Positions 48,024 through 60,458 of a stretch of 64,000 bases of DNA are shown here, piece by piece. Both the position numbers and the translations under genes were made by a program. The DNA is taken from assembly GCF_954871325.1 (NCBI RefSeq), contig NC_088775.1:76237561-76301560 (forward strand), in the 5' to 3' direction. The notes below the pieces were generated by a model, which saw nothing but the letters and a program-made list of their open reading frames with translations, had not been told where the DNA came from and did no database searches. The DNA comes from Gordionus sp. m RMFG-2023 (taxonomy: Eukaryota > Nematomorpha > Gordioida > Chordodea > Parachordodidae). The first letter of the stretch is position 1; each line of letters begins with the position of its first letter.

Positions 48024-48983
48024 TCTACTAGTTGATAAAATAACCTATAATTAAATTTAGAGATTCAGAATTTAATATAGGATGACACTTAAATTAAATA
48101 TTGTATCTAAATATCTTAAATGAAAATTATGCAAAGATATTTTTTTTAAAAAATTGCATTAATTTTAAAAATTGGGTTAGATAGAAATTTATCTCTGAAT
48201 GATGATAGTTGATTACTTATCAATCACCTTTCAAAAATTATCAGGGTTAAGAATATAATATGTAAACATTAGAAAACCAAAAACTATTATTAAATTGTGA
48301 TAGCCAGCTAATTGTAATCTTCAATATAGCTAATGTTTTTCGGTTGTAGATTCACAATGATGTTTTGAATGATGAAGTATTATATAATAACCATAAAATT
48401 TACGAAGACACACAATGAAGATTATTCTTGAATACAATAAGTTTATTGGTATAAATTTTAATGATTAAAATAATAATCTAACATAAAAAAACGCTTCTTA
48501 TATATAAAATAAATAATAACATTAATATCTTAGATTGATTTTGATCATAAAATAAAATAATTTCAATTTAGAATGACCTTTTGAAGAATAAAACATAAAT
48601 ACTTTTAACAATTATTTTGTATATAAAATATATTTAATACTTTAAAACTAAGAGTTTAAGAAAAGAAAAAAAAAGTTTTGAATTCTTATGACAACTTATT
48701 CTAAAGAAAAATATAAAAGTTAGAATATTTATTTTTTGAATAAGTGATTAAAAACGAAAATATATTTTTGATAAAACAAAATATTTACGTGATACGTGAT
48801 AAAAGCGTTTTCGCCCTCTGGTTGTGGATACAACAGAGCTACGCTAGGTTTTCCTCAAAAATCCATCAAACTGGATAGTTAATTAAGGGGAGAAAAAATG
48901 AGGAGCCCTTCACAAGTTTGTGGGCAAGCCTAACGTACTTGTACGCGCAACAGTCCGAGAACTGTTGCTTAAACGTCTATAAG
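48024..48983. other. 5' flank of the carrier gene
   Basis: Most is AT-rich. A stretch at about 48800-48970 is clearly richer in G+C than its surroundings and holds an imperfect inverted pair, AACAGT and ACTGTT, around CCGAGA (48949-48966). It lies upstream of the carrier start and, before the gypsy insertion, would have been in the short space shared with the mS38 gene. A shared promoter is possible but unproven. Confidence 0.35.
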
Positions 48984-48988
48984 CTAAT

Positions 48989-49151
48989 TATACTAATTAA
49001 GTTTATTTGACTGGCAATCACTTCATGAAATATATTAATATGATTGATTTGTATCTATGACATTTATATCTATGACATTTATATCATTGATAATATATAT
49101 ATATGACATTTATAACATTGATAATATATAATATAAATCTCATTTATAGCA
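48989..49151 (-). repeat. 3' LTR of gypsy fossil 2
   Basis: 163 bp, nearly identical to 58896-59043. It carries an extra tandem copy of a TCTATGACATTTATA unit. CTAAT lies directly outside. Confidence 0.93.
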
Positions 49152-49329
49152 TATCCCCACACATATGATCTTACAATTCCTCAATAAGCCGATTTGTAGG
49201 TTTCCTGGCTCTTTGTGATTTCCGCGTTTCTAGTTTTCCGTTATCTTCCACATTTTCTAAAATCTCAACTATATCCGACTCTTTATTTTTTATATTTTCC
49301 TCTTCTCTCTCTGACTCCATATTTTCTCC

Positions 49330-52320
49330 ATTATCTTTCCCTGGCCTCCATTTCTTTAGCTACCTCCCTTTTTCGAAGTTGATCCGTATGCTTTCGTACC
49401 ATTCTATCCTTGCTTTCTACCAAATAAGAATATCTGCCAGTTCTGGATTTTATAATTCCTTCTCTCCAACCTGAATTTATTTCATTATGCACCCATACTG
49501 GTTGTGCAATCTCAAATTCTCTCATATGACTATGTTCATCATGCGCTACTTTTTGTCTTATATTCGATCGTTCCATTTCATAACTAACATTAGGACGTAA
49601 CCAATTCAATCCCGTTTTTAAATTTCGCCCCAATAATAACTTAGCCGGTGAACGTCCAGTTGATTGATGCTCACCCATTCTATATGCTAGCAAAACTTCT
49701 CCCATGGCTTCCCCGGGCTCCCTGATGTCTTTCCTAGTTGCAAAATATCGACTCTTGAGGGTTCGTATCGTTCTTTCCGCTAAACCGTTCGTTTTTGGAT
49801 GGTACGGTGTTGTATGTATCAATTTAATATTTTTCTCGGAACAAAATTTTCGAAATTCTCCAGAAATAAATTGAGGTCCATTATCTGATACGATTTGTCT
49901 AGGTGTTCCAAACCGTGCGAACCATTTCCTTAAAACCCTGATCATTGTCGTGGACGTGGTCTCTCTCATTAACTCAACCTCAGCCCATTTAGTATGTGCA
50001 TCAACTCCAACTAACCATGAATACGAATCAATAGGCCCCGCGAAATCCAAATGAATTCGTTCCCATGGTATATTAGATATGTTCCACGAATATAAAGGAA
50101 CCTCCATAATATTCGACCGATTACTTTGACAAGGAATACATTGACGAACATATTGTTCAATATCTTTATCGCAATTCGGCCACCAGCAATACATTCTAAA
50201 AATTGATTTCATAGCATTTATTCCTGGATGCCCTCTGTGTATAATCGTTAAAATTGATTTCCTCAAAATAGTTGGAATTACCAACCTCCCATTCCATTCA
50301 GTAACATCATGATCTACTGACAATTCCTCTCTACGATTATAAAAACAAACTAACTCTGTATTTTTTTCCGCATCAAAATCCACCCATCCATGCTCAATGT
50401 TTTCAACTACTTTTTTAAACAAGCTATCATTCCTTGTTTCCTTTTGGTGTTCAACTTGACTAATATTTATATCGTGCAAATTTATAGCTCTAATTTTTAA
50501 CGCGTTTTTTTGATCATTATTTGATTTTATGCCATCTATTGGCAGTCTAGATAATGTATCAGCTACTTTATTATCTTTTCCAGGAACATATTCAATATCA
50601 AAATCATATGCGGACATTTTCCAAGCCCAGCGCGTTAATCGACTATTGGATATTTTTGGTAGTTCCCGTTTATCACCAAATAATTTTTCCAAAGGTTTGT
50701 GATCTGTTCGTAATAAAAATTTTCGACCAAAAATGAATGAAATTTTTCCATACCAAACAAAAGTGCTCGTGCCTCTTTTTCTATTGGTGCATAATTTTTC
50801 TCTGACTCTAGAAGTGTTCTCGAGGCAAATGCGATTGGTCTGCTAATATCTTTTTTCACTAAATGACATAACACAGCTCCAAAACTTGGAAGCGTCACAT
50901 TCCAATATAATTGGCAAGTTTGGCGAATATGGAATTAGCGTTTTATTTGTTGACAAAAGCTGTTTTATTTTATCAAATACCTCTTGTTCCTTGTCCGACC
51001 AACCCCAGCAAGATTTAATGCTTGTTAATTTATGCAGAGGAGCGGCAATTCCATGTAGATGTGGCAAAAATCTCTCGTGATAATTCACAAGTCCTAAAAA
51101 AGATCGTAATTGGTGTATATTATTAGGAGTTGGTATCCTTCGAATAGCATCTATTTTTTCTTTCGCTGAATATATTCCATATTTGTCTATTACGAAACCC
51201 AAAAAAGAAACTGATTCATTTAAAAAACGTATTTTGGCCCATTTTGCCTTCATACCCACCTGTTTTAGTTTCATTAGTACTTTTTTTACGTTATTCAAAT
51301 GTTCTACATCATTTTTCCCCGTTATGATAATATCGTCAAGATATACTCCAGTCATTTGGCAGTCTTGTAATAAATTGTCCATATATCTTTGAAATATGGT
51401 CGGCGCACTAGAAAGACCGAAAGGCATACATTGATATTGGAAATAACCAATGTGGGTCGATATGGTTAAGTATTCTTTTGATTTCTTTTATTGGTAATTG
51501 TAAATATGCATCTTTCAAATCTATTACCGTAAATTTCAATCCATCTTTTAATTTGGTTAAAAGATCATCCACCGTTGGTATAATATGATAATCGTACAAA
51601 ATATATGGGTTTAATGTCACCTTAAAATCCGCACAAATCCTGATTTCTCCATTTGTTTTTCGTACGTTTACCGTTGGAGTGGCACATGTCAATCGTTTTT
51701 GTGTTGGATCAATCGCCTTCAATATTCCTGATTTAACCAATCTATCGAGTTCCATTTCAATTGGTTTTCGTAATGGATACTCTACGAGCTGGCCATGATT
51801 TCGGCCTTGCTGCCTCACTCAAATGTATGCTAACTTCTATATCATTCACCCGTCCAGCCTTGTCATCAAAAACACTAATAAATTCTGTTGTCATGCCAGC
51901 AATTTGTTTATTGGTTGTCATAACCTCTTTATTTGTGATACTACGTATAGTCACTTGTCGTGGAATAAACATATTAAATGCCAGTATCCATGGTAGTCCA
52001 AATAATGGAATGTCATTTGAACCGGTCACCACAATCGGTAGTGATCTGCGTATCTTTCCAAGACGAACCCTCACCATAGTTTCACCCAGCACATCTAGCG
52101 GTTGGTTACCATATACTGATAAAGGTTTGGTTGGTCCAAGTTTGGGTCGGCCAATTTCATCCCTATATTGTTTCCCAATCACCGATACCTGTGCCCCCGT
52201 ATCATAGTCAAATTCTATAGGTACTCCATTAATCCAAACAAATATCTTTGCACTATTTCTACCAATTTGGGATATATTATTAATTGAATCTGATGAATCA
52301 TTGTCATCTATATGCATAGC
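49330..52320 (-). pseudogene. pol region of gypsy fossil 2
   Basis: Minus-strand order is aspartic protease (about 52300-51900, DTGAQ), reverse transcriptase (about 51820-50900, MPFGLSSAPTIFQ and a YLDD box), RNase H (about 50900-50600, ending near FDIEYVPGKDN) and integrase (about 50450-49350, with an H-H-C-C finger HRGHPGINAMK...CIPCQ, DNGPQF and YHPKTNGLAER). The tail after the integrase carries the conserved VRKHTDQLRKR segment. This order and these motifs are Ty3/gypsy. A fossil with few breaks. Confidence 0.9.
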
Positions 52321-52940
52321 ATGTAACTTCTGTTCCTTGCAATATTTAGCATAATGCCCTACCTTTTGGCAATTATAACCAGCGTCTACATGGCAGAAAA
52401 TTTGATGGAGGCAAACCCCTCCAAAATCTACCCATACCCACCTAAAAAAAATCCTGCGGCCTTCGGCCGCGAAATTTACAGACCTACGATGGTATAGTGA
52501 TTTTATTTAAAAAATCTTATCTGCCACCATTTATAACCTTACAACATAATTCTATTTACAATCTTTCAAGCCTATTTAGGGAAAAAAAATTTAAAAATTT
52601 GTAAGTGATAATGAACTTTTATTTAAATAATGCAATCTTTTCATAATTTGGTATTCACTTTATTTTCATAAAATATATATAAGTGAATTAAATGAGATAA
52701 CATATTAATATTTCTATGAAAAAGATCTAAAATATTGTAAAAAATATAAGACGAATAAATTTAAAGAGGTATATTTAGCTTGATTCCACATAATTAAAAA
52801 CATGTATTGTAAATAGAGCTATTATATAAAATATTAGAATAAAATGAATTATAGTATATTTTGCATTGAAATTATAAAATGTTAAATTAAATATACATTA
52901 TTTAAAAGCCTATATATTCGCTGTGAAAAAGATACATTAA

Positions 52941-55900
52941 TTATTTTATTAATAATTTGGATAACCTTATTGATGTTAAAGCAAATTGTGTTATAATATC
53001 ATCAATTGTAAATTTTTCAAAAACATCAATTTCGCTGGATATTAACAGTAAATTTTCCAAAAATGGGTCCGAAATTTTATTCCGCATTCGAGTTTTGTTA
53101 ATTTTTACTTTACTCATGGCTCTTTCGGCTGAACAGGAAGTTGTAGGAAGGGTTAATAAATATTTATATAATAAATTTAAATTTGAATAAGAATTTAATT
53201 GATTTAAAAGTCGGTATGGTAATATAATAGAAAATTTTATCCATTTTTTTATTTTGGTCATGATTTCGCTGTTGATATTTTCTTTGGTAATTTGATCGTT
53301 TGCAATACCTTTAATTATATACAATTACAAATAAAATATCAATAAATTACTTTCATCAATATATAACGCGTCATTCTTTTTAACTTTTAAAAGATCTTCG
53401 CAAAAAATGATTGATTGAGACTCCAAATATAAAGAGCGAAAATCATTATAATAATCAACAATGTTTTGGACATCCAATTGATAAGTATTACAAATTTCGG
53501 ATATTTGCCATCCTTCTATTTTTTCATTATCCATAATTCCAGCGGGAGTAAAAATGGATATCTGTGATAAAAAATTTAAACAATCATAATTAAATCGATC
53601 ATTTAGGTGATTAATTATTGCATTTAGAATAGGGAAAAATATTTCCGTTCTATATTTATAATAAAAAATAATAATTTAAATTTTTTTAATTTATTCAACT
53701 TGTTTTTTTTTGTTCAACATAATTATTGAATTCTGTTTGATCCAATTTGAATATTGATTTCATATTATACAAATCAGTTATTACATTATTCTTTTTCAAA
53801 AAAACTATTAGATAAGGAATGTAATTTTAAAAATATATTGTCTCCATTAGCTATATTTTAAAATTATTTATAGAAATAATAACTAATATTAACCTTTTAG
53901 TTTTTGTAATTTATTTTTTGTATGTTGTATTAATTTGGTTACCAAAGCCAAATCATTACCAACTGCCTGCATTTCAATACAAACCTCATGTGTACATTTC
54001 AATATTTCTTTCAAAATAAAAAGACTTAATATAAAATTTTCATCTTTAATTCTTGATAATAACCCATCGGCAATGGAAGAGGTGCTTGGGTCATTAGAAT
54101 CTTTTAATTCAACTAATGATGCTAAAATATGTTCATAAACATCTAAGAAGATTTCTACAGATTTGTAGGATGATGACCAATTTCTGAAAATATATAAGTT
54201 TCAAGTTTCATTAAAAATATTTTATTTACCTTGTTGTGTTTTTAATTCTTTTAAGAGATTTCTTGGACTTTCTCATTTGATATTTAACAAACACACCTTG
54301 ACGTCTAACTCCATTCATAAAATTATATAACTCATCTAATATTCCCATTGCCTTTTTCATTTCAATTTTGCATCCACAAACATGAGCAACTACTAAATTT
54401 AGCCGATGTGCATGGCACCAAATATAGATGGCTTTTGGAGCCTCTTTCAATATTAAAGCCTGCATTCCTTTGTATACTCCTCTCATATTCCCTGCACCAT
54501 CCATACTTTGTCCAACCAAATAATCAAGAGGAAGACCAAGATCATTAAACTTAGAAAAAACATGTTTCTTTATATTTTCCCCAGTAGTTTCTGATGTTGT
54601 AAAAACATGTATGATCCTTTCTACAGGATGTGGATGCAGATCATCTTCTATATACCGTACAAGCAAAGCTATGCATTCTTTTTTAGACACATCATATGTT
54701 CCATCTAATATGATGCTATAGGCACGATTCTCTTTAATTGTTTGAATAATGCTTTTTGTTATTTTTATCTTAATAATTTCAGTTATTTTTTTCACGTGGC
54801 CATATGACAGTAAATTTATATAAGGTCTCGAAATTTTATCTGATTTTTTTCTCCGCAATTTTTCGTTGTTATCCATGTATGCACGTAAAGTTGGAACCGT
54901 TTTTGCCATTAATTTTATGAGACACATAAAATTACCTTCATTCGAATTAGAACCCCAAAAGGCTATATTACATTTTATAAGGTACATAATGGCATTGATA
55001 ATATTATGAACTATATTACGATTTTCCATGATTATATCAAGCTTATTTGATAGCAAATGATCTTGAATGCGTTTATTTGCAAGCCAAGTCATGTTTGCAT
55101 ATTCACAATCTTTATGAAGAGAAGATGCTTCGTGTCTCTCTAAGTCACGCTTTATGTTTTTCCAATTATTTACCCCATGTTGAGTCCAAAAAGTATTGGA
55201 CTTAGGGCCACCAAACATAATACAATATAGACAAAAGACTTTGTCTAAAGTAGTGCTATAAGATAGCCAATTTCTGGGGTTGAGGGAACCATCTATATTA
55301 ACCTTTCTATAATAGGTTATATTCATGCTCCTGTTTAAAAAGTAAAAAAAAATATATTGGTATAGAAATAATGGATGGGTAAAAATTAATAAAAATAAAT
55401 ATTATTTAAAACCTCTTGTTAGTAACAGGATATTGAAATTTATTTGTACATGGCTGACAAGGGCCTACAGCAATTATGAAATTTATCAAAATATTTGTCA
55501 TCCTAAATAATATTAAGTGAAAAGGGTCATTTGGTTCCTTTTTTTTGTATAGCTGAATAAGACTTGGACTTTGAATATCCTCATAATTTATTCCCTTCAA
55601 AAGTCATTATATAAATTTTATTTAAATATAATGCCTCATGCAAAGTAAGTGCCTCACTAGAACCGGGGATTGGATGAGGAGATAATACAATTTGTGAATC
55701 TTCAATATTGGAGATTTGCTATAAATAAAGAGTATAATTTGTTTACTTATGAAAATCTATTTTTAATATAATTTCAGCCAAATGGTCATTTTATTCTTAG
55801 CTACATTATAATTAAGTTAATCAATAAATGTTGGAAATATTTAAATGTCCTAATTTATTTTCTTCAAAAGTTATCTTATAATTCGTATTTAAATTAAATA

Positions 55901-57498
55901 CCTCATTATGCAAAGTAAGCGCCTCACTGGAACTGGGGATTGGATGAGAAGATAATACAATTCAATATTGGAGATTTGCTATAAAGAGTATAATTTGTTT
56001 ACTTATGAAAAACTATATTTTTAATAAAATTTTAGTCAAATGGTCATTTTATTCTTAACTACATTATAATTAAGTTTTTAATAAAGGTTGGAAATATTTA
56101 ATTAACCTCATAATCATAATTTATTTCTTTCAAAAGTTATCATATAATTCGTATTTAAATTAAATACCTCATCATACAAAGTAAACACCTCACTGGAACT
56201 GGGGATTGGATGAGGAGATAATACAATTTGTGAATCTTCAATAACTGAGATTTTCTATAAATAAAGAGGAGTTTAATTTCTTTCCTTATGATAACTATAT
56301 TTTTAATAAATTTTTAGGCAAATGATAATTTTTTTTAACTACATTATAATTAAGTTTTTAATAAATGTTTTAATTCTACATGAATACATGATTGAGAAAA
56401 CAGGTATTAAAAATATTATGAAGTCCAACACAAAGTTATCAAGTTACAATGGAAAGATGATACAAGTAATAGGTAAAGCACAAGTGAATGTAGAATACAA
56501 AGGGAATTCACATATTTTGAACGCATTAATCATAAACATCAATATGACTTTGTTAGATCATGTAAAAACATTTTTAAAATATACTTGAAAGATTCATAGG
56601 CCTGATAGATGCAGATTAATATAAAACTGCGATCACATGAAGAAATCATAAAACAAGATTATAATGACTATAAAAATAAAAACAATATTAAGTATAAATA
56701 AAATTGTGAAATTCATGATGAAAGTATATTATCTAAAGAAATTCTAATAGCTAAATAAAACAAATAATAAACATACCTAATATAACACATAATGTAAATA
56801 AAGGGGATGAAACTCACACAGATAACATTTTGAAAATAGTTGATTCCAAATCATATTTTATAAGATTTATATTTAAAAAAAGTAAAAGAATTTGAAGTCT
56901 TAATTCAATTAAAGATGAAAAGATTTAAATTTAAAAATTCCTAGAAATTAACATTACCTTATTTTACTACATTATATTAACTTAATAAGTTTTTTTAATA
57001 CTTTGGTTTTAAATTATTATTATTAACTTATTAAACATATTGTTAAATTGAACTTTATAAAGTATATATAGATATAAAAATAGTGTGATAAACAGTTAAA
57101 AAACATTAAATAATAATATATATAATTTATTTTCTCTATACCCGGACTACTTTAATATTAATATTATTCTGGTAAAATTTTAAATCAGTTTCTATTAATT
57201 CACAAATTTATAGTTACAATAATAAATAAAAATATTACTTTTTGGAAGTAAGATGTTATTGTCTTTTTTTGCAACTGGGTTTCAACTCCATTTGTGATAT
57301 TATATGGAATATCACATTTAAAGATACCCAATTATTATTATCTCTTTTGATGGCTACCTTTGTAAATTTCATATCAGCTGGCTTGACATGAGGATGTTTA
57401 TGTTTATAATGTTCATGTATCTTGTCACTTCTTATTTTAGAAGTTTTGCAATTTTTAATATTGCACTTAACTTTAAATATGGTTTTGTTACTTGGCAT
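52941..57498 (-). CDS. hAT transposase, multi-exon, with lesions
   Basis: A possible first exon at about 57498-57256 carries a C-x4-C ... H-x3-H finger (KCNIKNCKTSK, IHEHYKHKH). Three tandem small exons follow (55634-56250). Exon 55600-55413 holds VGPCQPCTNKFQYPVTNKR and splices (phase 2, intron 55331-55412) to 55330-54230. That exon has NWLSYSTTLDKVFCLYC (TTF-type finger), SIILDGTYDVSKKE (first catalytic Asp region), GQSMDGAGNMRGVYKGMQA (second Asp) and WCHAHRLNLVV. A 46-nt intron (54184-54229) leads to 54183-53894. The C-terminal part ends with the dimerisation motif LPTTSCSAERAMSKVKINKTRMRN at about 53180-53090. Lesions: an in-frame TAA at 53325-53327, and the segment at about 53660-53850 does not read through in one frame around a T-run. 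A plain DNA-transposon enzyme; its product is probably inactive in this copy. Confidence 0.8.
55600..56390 (-). repeat. Tandem triplication of a small transposase exon
   Basis: A unit of about 272 bp occurs three times, marked by GGGGATTGGATGA at 55665, 55936 and 56211. Each unit holds one exon-like segment on the minus strand. They read IEDSQIVLSPHPIPGSSEAL, IVLSSHPIPSSSEALTLH and IEDSQIVLSPHPIPSSSEVF, each ending HE, NE or DE before a GT. Copies 1 and 3 keep a fuller 5' part than copy 2. Confidence 0.8.
56390..56600 (+). pseudogene. Ty3/gypsy protease-linker fossil fragment
   Basis: A short plus-strand stretch reads NTKLSSYNGKMIQVIGKA then VNVEYKGNSHILNALII. This resembles the segment after the aspartic protease of Ty3/gypsy Pol (L-x-x-Y-x-G-x-x-I-x-V-x-G). 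It lies in antisense orientation inside hAT transposon 3 and shows no LTR. A small fossil. Confidence 0.45.
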
Positions 57499-58029
57499 CT
57501 AGAAAGAAATAATTATTATAATATAATTTTTTACATATTATGTTTTTTATTATTCTTTGCTTGCTGATATATGTTTTTATGCATGACTCAAAAAATTACC
57601 TAAAATTTATCCTGCTAAAATCTATAAATTTATTAAAAAACATAATATAAATATATTAACCTCTAAGAAAAGTACCAAATAGGAAATGTGTAAATATTAA
57701 CTTGATAAAATGCTAAATGAAAATCGTTGACAAAGAAAATTTATATTATTTATTAATTGACAAATATCTTTACTTTAATTGACATTTTTCAGAAAATCAA
57801 ACGATAACCATCATAATCGTATCAATTAATGGATTAAAAAAAGATTATAATTCAAATCAAAAATTACCCACCAAAAATCAATACCTACCCCCAAAAAAAT
57901 AATGCCTACCCCCAAAAAATTAATATCAACCCCTTAAAATCGATACCTACCCCCAAAAATGCTAATATATTTTGGAGGCATTTGTCTCCTACCCCCCCCC
58001 CCCCCGGCCATGTAGACGCTGATTATAAC

Positions 58030-58870
58030 ATTTCACCCTTGATGCAAAACATTGAAAAGGGGGATGAGTTCTTCCACATTTTGAGCATTTATTAAACTTA
58101 TACATATCATTATTGTTAAATTTATTGTTATCTCTAAACTTAAAATTATTATTATTGTAATAACTAAAATTACCCTTTTCTTTGTTATTATTATTATATG
58201 AGTACTTTTGATTTGAAAAATTTTCTTGATTATTCTCTATCTGCTCCTTAGGTTTATTGACTTTTTTTACCATCATATTTGTCACTTCATCCTCAGCCCT
58301 TTCCATTGCCAAAGCCATATTTAAAACCTGTTGAAAACTCACCATTTCTCCTAAGTCATTTATTCCATCTGGAAATCTAGTGCGAATATCTTTCTCCAAT
58401 GCACTCATTTTGATTCCAGCCACCATCTGATCCCTCAATCTCCCATCTAGGTCAGATTCAAATTTACATTCTTGAGCCAATTTTTTAAGTCGAGCTGCAA
58501 ACTCCGCAACTGATTCACCAACCCCTCTTTCTATCCGAATAAATTTAATTCTCGAGCTAAATAATGTTGAAATAGGCTTAAAAACTTTCTTACCAACTTC
58601 AATAATCTCTTCATAATTAAGATCTTTCAATATTTTTTGATAAACAAAGGACCTCATCTCAGCTAAATTACTAATACCCATATACGCAAATAATATTTTT
58701 TTTTTGGTTTCATTATTTATTAATATACCTCTTATCTCCAACATATCATCAATATATTCAATGTAATCAGCAAAGTTGTTTTGATTATCGAAATTATCGA
58801 ATTTGATCATAATGTTATCATTTTTTTCTTCTTTATTCATAATTACTTTATTTTTGTCTTCTTTATTCAT
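58030..58870 (-). pseudogene. gag region of gypsy fossil 2
   Basis: It starts close to the 5' LTR. The middle resembles the capsid segment of Ty3/gypsy gag (FVYQKI, ERGVGESVAEFAARLKKLAQECKF, LRDQMVAGI). An Asn-rich stretch then precedes a zinc knuckle that starts CSKCGRTHPPFQC. The downstream edge is the insertion point of the nested hAT. Confidence 0.85.
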
Positions 58871-58895
58871 AATAAATCATCGACAACGTCGCCAA

Positions 58896-59043
58896 TATAC
58901 TAATTAAGTTTATTTGAATGGCAATCACTTCATGAAATATATTAATATGATTGATTTGTATCTATGACATTTATATCATTGATAATATATATATATGACA
59001 TTTATAACATTGATAATATATAATATAAATCTCATTTATAACA
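58896..59043 (-). repeat. 5' LTR of gypsy fossil 2
   Basis: 148 bp, among the shortest LTRs for Ty3/gypsy. CTAAT lies directly outside at 59044-59048. The primer-site-like sequence lies immediately inside. Confidence 0.93.
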
Positions 59044-59552
59044 CTAATAAACAAAAAGAAATGGTAAAACATAAGCCTATACCCATGAACTGCCAAAATA
59101 ATTTAATTACTTTAAGGGTGGGTGGTGGCTAATTTTAAGTTTAACATCTAATGTAAGCCTTGATAGTTACTAACAATAATTGAGAATGTGATCATATCAA
59201 TTGAGATTAAAATTTATTCATGAAAATAAGGAAAAGCTAAATGGGTTTACCGCAAATTGTTTAAATAGGTGAAGATTCCAGTGAATAGGCAAAAACTAGT
59301 CTGTAATCGGTTTATGACTATCCAGCAACGAACACCACACAACAAAGGTTTTTTTTTCTTTTTCCAGAGAAACAAAATACTCTATGGAGTGATAGATAGA
59401 TTATATAGCAAAAAAGGTCTTTGTGATTCAAAAAAAATGGGGTGCAATACATTATCAAACAAAATATTTGATTTATTAACAATTAGCATCTTCCTATTTA
59501 GTCTTAAGCACAAACTAATGATATTATTTCCCATACATACACTCATTTTCAA
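59044..59552. other. 5' flank of the mS38 gene
   Basis: It begins with the CTAAT duplication of the gypsy insertion. AT-rich. A 108-codon plus frame at 59269-59595 overlaps the start region but resembles nothing I know and is probably chance. Confidence 0.4.
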
Positions 59553-60333
59553 ATGCTCAAGTTTTATTCGAGATTGTTGGTTGATGCAAGTTTAATGAAA
59601 TTTTTTGAGTTACATCCTAATTTTTATATTAGAAAATCTTGCTACATTAACTAAAAATACATCTTTAAAATTTCCAAATCCAGGACATCAATCATACAAA
59701 TATTTACCAGAATTTAATTATTTAGATAATAAACATATATGTGGTAACATTTACAAATCAAATTTTTTATTTAAACATATTCAAAATCAGAATATATTGG
59801 AAATTTTTTTTACCATTTCTAAATCTAATTATATTTTGGAAAATATAACAAAAAATATAGTATGTCCAGCCATACTTCCAAATTACATATCTATAGAAGA
59901 TATAAGGAGTAAAAAAATTTATGAACGTCATACTCCCATTTTCAATGAAATATTTGCTAGGGGTCGAAGACCATGGGGTGCTTTGAAAATTCGAAGGAGT
60001 AAAATGAATAAACATAAACGAGTCAAGAGACTTAGGAAAAATAGAGTTTATTATATGAATCTTTTTGAGAAACAAAAAAAGACAAGAGATGACAATGCAA
60101 ACAACAAAGTAAATAAAGTTACCAAACATGCTGAAAATTTTGACCCAAGTGAATATGTTCTGAATATTATTAGAGAATCTGAAAAGGCCAAAATTATGTA
60201 TGAAAATAATATTTTTACTTATAATAATTGCAAAATAGTTGGCGAGAAATATTCTAGATCAAAGAAAAAATCTATATTGAGTAAAGAAGAGTTAGAACCT
60301 ATTTTAAATTATGATTGGCCTTTTAAAAAATAA
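59553..60333 (+). CDS. AURKAIP1: Mitochondrial small-subunit ribosomal protein mS38 (AURKAIP1 family)
   Basis: Exon 1 (59553-59589) starts at the ATG giving MLKFYSRLLVDA, a short basic hydrophobic presequence-like start. A 43-nt intron (59590-59632, GTTTAA...TATTAG) joins in phase 1 to exon 2 (59633-60333, stop TAA), for about 245 residues. The mark of the family is WGALKIRRSKMNKHKRVKRL followed by RKNRVYYMNLFEKQKK. Human AURKAIP1 ends in the same KIRRRKMNHHK...KK arrangement, which anchors the protein in mitoribosomal RNA. In mammals this motif lies near the C-terminus, whereas here about 100 further residues follow, ending EELEPILNYDWPFKK. Without the proposed exon 1 the long frame has no in-frame ATG before the motif, which supports the splice. 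It runs head to head with the carrier gene, now 11.5 kb away because of the gypsy/hAT insertion. Confidence 0.75.
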
Positions 60334-60458
60334 TTTTGATATTAATAATATTATTTATTGTATAAATAATAACTTTTTTTTGTATATTTATTTGAAATAA
60401 TAATGTTCATAATTTATTCCCAAATAATATTATTTAAAAAAAAATTTACTCAATGATG

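Larger units (their letters stand above)
52380..58021 (-). mobile_element. hAT transposon 3, nested in the gypsy fossil
   Basis: Terminal inverted repeats CAGCGTCTACATGGC (52380-52394) and GCCATGTAGACGCTG (58007-58021) are perfect for 15 bp. The 8-bp duplication ATTATAAC is perfect on both sides (52372-52379 and 58022-58029). Subterminal TTTGGAGG motifs repeat at both ends, and C-runs lie just inside the right end. At 5.6 kb with a mostly readable, intron-bearing transposase it looks like a nearly autonomous copy. It must be younger than the gypsy element it interrupts. Confidence 0.95.
48989..59043 (-). mobile_element. Ty3/gypsy LTR retrotransposon fossil 2 with nested hAT
   Basis: Short LTRs (48989-49151 and 58896-59043) are flanked by the perfect 5-bp duplication CTAAT (48984-48988 and 59044-59048). 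On the minus strand the LTR begins TGTTATAAATGAG and ends TTAGTATA. A TTGGCGACGTTG primer-site-like sequence follows the 5' LTR, and a GTGTGGGG-type purine tract precedes the 3' LTR. Parts in order: gag with a zinc knuckle, then protease, RT, RNase H and integrase. The LTRs differ by about two substitutions and one short tandem duplication, so the insertion is young. It is broken: a 5.6 kb hAT sits inside the gag/pol boundary region and there are a few breaks in pol. Confidence 0.95.

Noticed and set aside
51761-52207. 148-codon plus-strand frame
   Set aside because: Antisense shadow of the gypsy protease region.
53325-53345. Possible 20-nt intron removing the in-frame TAA of the hAT 3 transposase
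   Set aside because: GT and AG are present, but 20 nt is shorter than any intron expected in an animal; a simple nonsense change is more likely.
59269-59595. 108-codon plus frame before mS38
   Set aside because: Rich in Phe and Lys from homopolymer runs and unlike any mS38 N-terminus. The short ATG at 59553 in another frame splices cleanly instead.
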